DNA of 35,984 bases from Candidatus Peregrinibacteria bacterium GW2011_GWF2_43_17 (GTDB taxonomy: Bacteria; Patescibacteriota; Gracilibacteria; UBA1369; UBA12470): assembly GCA_000999315.1 (NCBI GenBank), contig LCFW01000008.1, forward strand, positions 1-35,984, in the 5' to 3' direction. The notes beneath the pieces were generated by a model, which worked only from the letters and a program-made list of their open reading frames with translations, did not search any database and had not been told where the DNA came from. Positions 32,089-35,984 of the stretch are shown here, in pieces. Every line of letters begins with the position of its first letter. Within the stretch, counting starts at the first letter, position 1. A program made the position numbers and the translations under genes.

Positions 32089-32766
32089 ATGACTAATGTA
32101 AACATACAAGCGGAACCTACTCCAATCGACGTAAAACTCGATGAAACTGCACTGATCGTGATTGATATGCAGAAGGACTTTTTGCGACATGGTGGATATG
32201 GCGAATCTTTAGGTAATGATGTCGATTTGTTAGCGAGGACAATTGCCCCAATTCAACAAGTAATCAAAGCTATGAGAGACCGAGCAATGCTTGTTATCCA
32301 TACAAGAGAAGGTCATTTGCCCGATTTGAGTGATTGCCCTGCGACAAAACTGCTTCGTTGGCCAGAGGGGCGACGTATTGGAGACCAAGGACCAATGGGA
32401 CGAATTTTAATTCGAGGCGAAGAAGGTCACGGAATTATCGATGAAGTCGCCCCGTTGCCTGATGAAATTGTAATTGATAAGCCAGGCAAAAATGCCTTTT
32501 ACAAGACTGACTTAGAAGCAGTTTTGAGAGAGCGGGGCATTGTAAACTTACTTGTGGCTGGTGTAACCACTGATGTTTGTTGTTCGACCACAGTTTCAGG
32601 GGCAAATGACCGTGGATTTAATGCAATTGTCCTCGCGGATTGTATGGCAGCTTACGATGAGACTCGCCATAAAGCCGCTTTAGAAATTATCAAAGCTCAG
32701 GGTGGAATATTCGGCTGGGTGACTGATTCGCAAAAAGTCCTTCAGGCTTTGTCGAAAGCCGCTTAA
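32089..32766 (+). CDS. cassette 2: biuret-hydrolase-like cysteine hydrolase (isochorismatase family)
   Basis: 225 residues. The fold has ALIVIDMQKDF with D26, IDKPGKNAF with K134, and TTDVCCSTT with nucleophile C164, the Asp-Lys-Cys triad of the family. VIHTREGHLPDLSDCPATK, GDQGPMGRILIRGE and GANDRGFNAIVLADC resemble biuret hydrolase (BiuH) more closely than isochorismatase; ureidoacrylate amidohydrolase RutB is an alternative. Such enzymes release ammonia from small amides or ureides. It is the only cassette cargo with a recognisable enzyme function. It faces opposite to most cassette genes and lacks the TTAAC start signal, which suggests recent acquisition. Confidence 0.85.
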   Translation: MTNVNIQAEPTPIDVKLDETALIVIDMQKDFLRHGGYGESLGNDVDLLARTIAPIQQVIKAMRDRAMLVIHTREGHLPDLSDCPATKLLRWPEGRRIGDQGPMGRILIRGEEGHGIIDEVAPLPDEIVIDKPGKNAFYKTDLEAVLRERGIVNLLVAGVTTDVCCSTTVSGANDRGFNAIVLADCMAAYDETRHKAALEIIKAQGGIFGWVTDSQKVLQALSKAA

Positions 32767-32784
32767 AAGAAAAAGCGCAATGGC

Positions 32785-32919
32785 GTCTAACGTGTCGCAC
32801 TATGCGAAGTTGACTGATGGTAAAATAAGCCGAAGGCGTACCATCAGTCAACTTGGGGGAGGGTTCATGGTCGTGCGAAGCCGACCAAAAGAACCCGAAC
32901 CGCATAGTGCGTGTTGTAC
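32785..32919 (-). repeat. attC-like site K (nearest complete site to the recombinase)
   Basis: Perfect GTCTAAC (32785-32791) and GTTGTAC (32913-32919). Outer stem 32796-32806 / 32901-32911 (11 bp, perfect), inner stem TTGACTGATGG / CCATCAGTCAA, TAAAAT at 32821-32826, tip hairpin AGCC-GAA-GGC. The 3' arm forms a two-tier hairpin GGGTTC/GAACCC around GGTCG/CGACC. Confidence 0.92.
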
Positions 32920-33351
32920 GCCAGCGAACGGAGTGAGTGTGTTTTTGTTGCTATTTTTAATTCGGAAGGCTATTTAAAGCTCTTCTCAGTGAAAGTAAGA
33001 ATAAAAAACGAGGGTCTGGGGCGACTGCACCTTCTGGCACTTCACTTGGAGTAAGGCTGAGGTTTGGGAATGTTATTTCTACTATTTCTATGGCATCAGC
33101 AGGGTTTCCCATGATCTCATGAGCACTTGTTACTATAAATCTTGCGAGTTCATCGCAGTCACTTGCATTTTTAGGAGCGGGTTTAGGTGCAGTCGCGAAT
33201 GCGTGAAACTGAGCTTGTCTAGCTATCTTGTCCATAAGACCTTCAACATCGTGCTGACCATCTGATGCATTTGGATTGCCCATAATAAATAAGTTAATGG
33301 TTTATAAGAGTACATGAATGCTAAAAAATAGCAACAAAAATGGCGTACAAC
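32913..33351. repeat. 28-bp inverted repeats bounding cassette 1, with an 18-nt insertion in one arm
   Basis: GTTGTACGCCA (32913-32923), an 18-nt insertion (32924-32941), then TTTTTGTTGCTATTTTT (32942-32958). The partner 33324-33351 is the exact complement of the two blocks joined together. Confidence 0.92.
32957..33283 (-). CDS. cassette 1: hypothetical protein next to the recombinase
   Basis: 108 residues, no signal or membrane segment. An Asp/His/Gln-rich start (GNPNASDGQHDVEGLMDKIA) is followed by a mixed region with FIVTSAHEIMGNPADAIEIVEITFP and a C-terminal helix (FLFLLSLRRALNSL). The family is unknown. It would be the most recently inserted cassette if the recombinase runs the array. 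TTAAC lies 9 nt before the ATG. The stop codon lies within the cassette's inverted repeat. Confidence 0.7.
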   Translation of the reverse strand: MGNPNASDGQHDVEGLMDKIARQAQFHAFATAPKPAPKNASDCDELARFIVTSAHEIMGNPADAIEIVEITFPNLSLTPSEVPEGAVAPDPRFLFLLSLRRALNSLPN

Positions 33352-33365
33352 TCCGTTTTGTGCGG
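33345..33365 (-). other. half site or candidate attI next to the recombinase
   Basis: GTACAAC (33345-33351) pairs with the GTTGTAC edge of site K across cassette 1, but the following CCGTTTTGTGCGG has no complementary partner to its right. It is therefore a single core box, as expected for an attI, or a truncated attC. It lies 62 nt before the recombinase start. Confidence 0.5.
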
Positions 33366-33427
33366 TGTTTTTAACAAATATTTAATGTTTCGGTGATATT
33401 GTAGGGTGAGAATTTAAATTTACAAGT

Positions 33428-34255
33428 ATGAAAAACATTGAGGAGTGTTTGAAAAACATGCACAAAACGCTTGTTGTGGGCGGGTATAGTCCGAGGACGG
33501 TGGCGATTTATTTGGAGTGTTTGGAGAAATATTTTTTGTTTCTTGGGGAGGGGGCGGAGCTGAGGGTGTTTTCAGAGGAGAAGCTGAAGGAGTTTCTTTT
33601 TGCGAAGTATGAGGCGGGAAGGTCGTCTTCGACTGTCAATCTTTATTTGAACTCGGTGAGATTCTTTTATAGGAGAGTGGTTGGGTATGAGGGGCCGATA
33701 AATGTTAGGTTTGCGAAGAGGAGCGTTAGGATTCCGGAAGTTTTGACGAAGGAGGAGATTCCGAGGTTGATTTTGGCTATTAAAAATAAAAAACACAGGT
33801 TGCTGATCTCGTTGGCTTATGGGGCGGGGTTGCGGGTGTCGGAAGTGATTGCGCTGAAGGTGCGGAATTTTGATTTTGAGAGAAAATTACTTCTTGTCAG
33901 GCATGGGAAAGGTGGGAGAGATCGGGTGACGCTTTTGCCACAAAAGTTGGAGGCGGATATGCGGGTTTTAATTGCGTGGAAGGAGAGCGATGATTATGTT
34001 TTTGAGAGTCAAAGAGGCGGGAAATTGCATTCGAGGACGGCGCAAAAGATTTTCGGAAATGCGTTGAAAGATGCCGGGATAGTTAAAAATGCGACTTTTC
34101 ATGCTCTGCGGCACTCTTTTGCGACACATTTGCTCGAAGATGGGGTCAGTATCAGATATGTGCAGGAGCTTCTGGGGCATCGCGATATCAGGACTACGCA
34201 GATTTATACCAAGGTGACACCAATGTCGCTTTCAAATATCAAAAGCCCTCTTTAG
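33428..34255 (+). CDS. tyrosine recombinase (Xer/IntI-like), candidate integrase of the array
   Basis: 275 residues. The N-terminal SAM-like core-binding domain spans about 5-90 (YSPRTVAIYLECLEKYFLFL). The catalytic domain has all residues: R136 in GAGLRVSEV, K161 in RHGKGGRDR, H225-x-x-R228 in HALRHSFATHLL, H251 in LLGHRD and nucleophile Y260 in IYTKV; it ends SNIKSPL. The spacing between the K161 region and HALRH is short, so the additional segment found in integron IntI proteins is absent and the protein looks more like XerC/XerD or a CPR-type Xer. It is divergent from the cassette array and ends in a hairpin terminator. It could be the host's dimer-resolution recombinase instead. Confidence 0.88.
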   Translation: MKNIEECLKNMHKTLVVGGYSPRTVAIYLECLEKYFLFLGEGAELRVFSEEKLKEFLFAKYEAGRSSSTVNLYLNSVRFFYRRVVGYEGPINVRFAKRSVRIPEVLTKEEIPRLILAIKNKKHRLLISLAYGAGLRVSEVIALKVRNFDFERKLLLVRHGKGGRDRVTLLPQKLEADMRVLIAWKESDDYVFESQRGGKLHSRTAQKIFGNALKDAGIVKNATFHALRHSFATHLLEDGVSIRYVQELLGHRDIRTTQIYTKVTPMSLSNIKSPL

Positions 34256-34277
34256 GGCTTGCGCGCAAGTTTTTTTT
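34242..34277 (+). terminator. terminator after the recombinase gene
   Basis: AAGCCC-TCTTTA-GGGCTT is followed by CTTGCGCGCAAG and a run of eight T. The stem overlaps the end of the recombinase gene. Confidence 0.65.
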
Positions 34278-34311
34278 GCCAAAAAGATTTTTATTCGGAG
34301 TGGGGTTTGTG

Positions 34312-34318
34312 TTATAAA
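34312..34318 (+). promoter_or_regulatory. -10 element of the FecR-domain gene
   Basis: TTATAAA, with TG a few bases upstream, lies 6 nt before the ATG at 34325, so the transcript would be nearly leaderless. No good -35 box is visible. Confidence 0.4.
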
Positions 34319-34324
34319 TTATGT

Positions 34325-35797
34325 ATGATTAGACCAAGAAGAGGAGGCAGGAAAGAATTTCTTTGGCCCTTTATTGTGATGATTACGGGAGGGCTGATCG
34401 TGGTACTTTTTATTCAGTTGATTGTGAGTTTTTTTGGGCAACGGGAGGCGGAGATGCGAAACAAGGCGAATTTTTATACCGATTATGGAAGAACCGAGAT
34501 TATGGAGTGGGGGAGCGACGAATGGGTGAAAGCTTATAACGGTGGTGTTGTTTTGGATGGCGACTCGATTAAAACCAAGGCGGCAAGTAGGGGAGTTTTG
34601 GTTTTTTATAATGGAACGCAAATCAGGTTTGATCAGAATACTGAAGTTTCGGTTTCCACTCTTGAGAGTAATTCCGATACGGATTCCGTGGTTTTGGAGC
34701 TTGAAAAAGGTGAAATATGGGTTGAGCAGGTGATATCCGAAAAAGGTGTTGTGGATATGGTCATAAAAACCGGAAATTTGGACATATATTCGGAAGGCGG
34801 GCTGTATGATGTTCTGAACAGGGGAGAGCAAGCTGTCATGGTTATGGAAGGGGCTCTCAATGTTGATTTGATGGAAAGAACAGAAGGTAAAGATATTGTT
34901 ATCGATGAGGTCGCTGTCGGTGTCGGCCAGCAAATTTATATGAGCGAAACCGATTCGGTCGACTTGGTCGCCAGGGAAAACATGAATTTTCTGGAGGCGC
35001 TTTCGGGTGAGTGGAAAGAGGAAAATTTTTATATTTGGAATATCGGGTATGAATTGGTGCTGGAAGATGAGGTCGAAGAAAATGAAGAAGTGAAGAACGA
35101 AAATGTCGAAGATGGGACGGGGAGTGTTGCGGAAGAGGTTTTGCCCGAGTATGACGATCCGGTTTTGACTTTGATCGCGCCTGGAATCAATCCTTATGAA
35201 TTCGAAGGAGAACAGATTTATATAGTTGGAACGGTTTCCGGTTATGCCTCGAAAATCGTTGTTACTTCGTATTTGAAGGATGGTGCCGCCGAACCTTATA
35301 AACTGAGCTTGTTTGAGGCCGGAGGGACCGATTGGAGTTATAATGCGGCAAGAGATTATGGAAATTTACTCGAAGGTGAAAACGAGTATTTGATTACTGC
35401 TTACGATTATGACGGGATCGAGTCTGACAGCATGATTGTCACAATAAATGTCATCTCGGATTGGGAAGAGCTGGCTTGTGAAATTACTGTTCCCACCGTT
35501 ACGACGATTGACGGAGTCGCTTACGATTCTGCAGTAATTCCAGAGGTTACTGGGGATTCCGTTACTATCGCGGGTTCGGTCGAGTGCGCTTACGGTGTGG
35601 TTGTCAACGGGTATAATTTAAGCCTTTTTCAGCCGGGTGACATAGAGTGGGTTTATACCGCGGCGGTCGAATATGGGAATTTGGTCGAGGGTGATAATTA
35701 CTACAAGGTTTATTCGGTGGACGAAGAAGGAAATCAGAGCGAGAGCTTTGGTTTTACTGTGAAGTATGCGGCTTCGGATAGTCCGATAGACGAATAG
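34325..35797 (+). CDS. membrane-anchored FecR-domain protein with Ig-like repeats
   Basis: 490 residues from the ATG at 34325; a TTG-started frame from 34259 overlaps the terminator and is unlikely. A basic N-terminus and one membrane segment (about 14-37, FLWPFIVMITGGLIVVLFIQ) are followed by a FecR-like beta domain (about 65-200: GDSIKTKAASRGVLVFYNGTQIRFDQNTEVS, ELEKGEIWVE). An acidic linker (DEVEENEEVKNENVEDG) leads to two Ig-like modules, LTLIAPGINPYEFEGEQIYI... and a second with VTGDSVTIAGSVE. Each shares a LSLF...W.Y.A..YGNL.EG.N.Y pattern. It is probably a cell-surface or wall-associated protein; no sigma factor is adjacent. Confidence 0.8.
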   Translation: MIRPRRGGRKEFLWPFIVMITGGLIVVLFIQLIVSFFGQREAEMRNKANFYTDYGRTEIMEWGSDEWVKAYNGGVVLDGDSIKTKAASRGVLVFYNGTQIRFDQNTEVSVSTLESNSDTDSVVLELEKGEIWVEQVISEKGVVDMVIKTGNLDIYSEGGLYDVLNRGEQAVMVMEGALNVDLMERTEGKDIVIDEVAVGVGQQIYMSETDSVDLVARENMNFLEALSGEWKEENFYIWNIGYELVLEDEVEENEEVKNENVEDGTGSVAEEVLPEYDDPVLTLIAPGINPYEFEGEQIYIVGTVSGYASKIVVTSYLKDGAAEPYKLSLFEAGGTDWSYNAARDYGNLLEGENEYLITAYDYDGIESDSMIVTINVISDWEELACEITVPTVTTIDGVAYDSAVIPEVTGDSVTIAGSVECAYGVVVNGYNLSLFQPGDIEWVYTAAVEYGNLVEGDNYYKVYSVDEEGNQSESFGFTVKYAASDSPIDE

Positions 35798-35824
35798 AGG
35801 AGGGGGCGGCAACGCCGAATCGTG

Positions 35825-35984
35825 CTACCCCGTCTTGTATGCCTGCACGAGCTGGTCCACTTCGTATTTGGGGTTTGTTGTATCTGGAAAAGCGAGGAGT
35901 TGCCACTCGTAAGGTTGCTTCTCTTCGTTTGCGATGAGGCCGAGATGGCAGAGGTCGTGATGCGCCTTGCATAACGGGGTTATG
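35825..35984 (-). CDS. C-terminal part of an HNH-nuclease-like protein, cut by the window edge
   Basis: A leftward frame runs from the window edge to a TAG at 35825 (53 codons). TPLCKAHHDLCHLGLIANEE carries the Cys/His pattern of an HNH/zinc-finger nuclease end, and the rest (YEWQLLAFPDTTNPKYEVDQ) looks like real protein. The other frame over the same DNA is low-complexity Arg/Pro and is rejected. The 5' end is missing, so the full domain content is unknown. Confidence 0.5.
   Translation of the reverse strand, partial: ITPLCKAHHDLCHLGLIANEEKQPYEWQLLAFPDTTNPKYEVDQLVQAYKTG

Larger units (their letters stand above)
32003..32791. repeat. inverted repeats bounding cassette 2, with a 22-nt insertion in one arm
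   Basis: GTTAGGCGCCA (32003-32013), then a 22-nt insertion (32014-32035), then TTGCGCTTTTTCTTTT (32036-32051). The partner 32763-32791 has the same two blocks joined without the insertion. Confidence 0.87.
26828..33365 (-). mobile_element. integron-like cassette array (ten attC-like sites) reading leftward from a tyrosine recombinase
   Basis: Ten palindromic sites of about 96-143 bp, each beginning with an RYYYAAC-like box and ending with a GTTRRRY-like box, alternate with single small genes. Seven of nine cassette genes read leftward, away from the rightward recombinase at 33428, as in known integrons. R boxes and the DNA just inside them are complementary across each cassette rather than across each site, the pattern expected if units were inserted as circles cut at the R box. 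Distal (left) units show decay: site A arms no longer pair and a site remnant lies at 27252-27264. If the recombinase is unrelated, this would be a CALIN (attC cluster lacking an integrase). Confidence 0.8.

Noticed and set aside
26946-33351. Cassette inverted repeats as transposon terminal repeats
   Set aside because: No transposase is inside, no common end sequence is shared between units, no target duplications are seen, and the outer ends coincide with attC R boxes.
35754-35972. Leftward 72-codon Arg/Pro-rich frame at the right edge
   Set aside because: The other frame on the same strand (stop at 35825) reads as an HNH-like protein and is more credible.

Overview
The window looks like a piece of chromosome from a member of the Candidate Phyla Radiation (Patescibacteria). 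This is an inference from gene content: many small unknown membrane or secreted proteins, a TrpR/YerC-type repressor beside a compact trp operon, a lone PilT, FecR-type proteins and few Shine-Dalgarno sites. TGA acts as a normal stop codon (for example ending trpE and aroF), so the recoded Gracilibacteria/Absconditabacteria code does not apply. No 16S rRNA is present, so the lineage is not proven.

Layout. 1-4700: a leftward wall-hydrolase gene (lytic transglycosylase plus a LAS-type peptidase-like domain), then rightward groES-groEL under a CIRCE operator. 4730-5360: two tRNA-Ala genes around a 90-bp tandem repeat block. 5375-5822: a leftward toxin-antitoxin pair whose toxin frame is broken by one base in a homopolymer. 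5905-7884: pilT and a cyclic-nucleotide-binding/GAF protein. 7879-15276: a tight leftward tryptophan operon (trpR, trpE, trpG, a trpD-trpC-trpF triple fusion, a DAHP synthase, trpB, trpA). 15413-18641: a small membrane protein, pyrH, frr and rseP. 18650-26650: two convergent unknown genes, dnaA, then mostly leftward genes (lipoprotein, small transporter, PHP phosphoesterase, CDP-alcohol phosphatidyltransferase, ATPase-domain protein, DsrE-like protein, PQ-loop protein).

26828-33365 is the outstanding region. It is an array of ten cassette-like units separated by ten long imperfect palindromes whose ends match integron attC core sites (RYYYAAC ... GTTRRRY). Most cassette genes read leftward, away from a rightward tyrosine recombinase at 33428-34255, which is the classical integron geometry. 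Three features are not classical. The recombinase lacks the extra insertion typical of IntI. The folded sites share an unusual architecture: outer stem, inner stem, a conserved TANAAT bulge, a tip hairpin, and a one-sided third arm. Each cassette is bounded by its own private inverted repeats of about 14-70 bp that extend the R boxes into the cassette. Cargo is mostly small unknown proteins plus a biuret-hydrolase-like enzyme; one cassette has no evident gene.

33428-35984: the recombinase, a membrane-anchored FecR-domain protein, and the end of a leftward HNH-like gene at the window edge.

Two genome-wide signals also appear. A TTAAC (or CTAAC) motif lies about 8-12 nt before the ATG of nearly all cassette genes and several core genes. 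Several -10 boxes sit only 6-8 nt before the ATG, suggesting leaderless transcripts.
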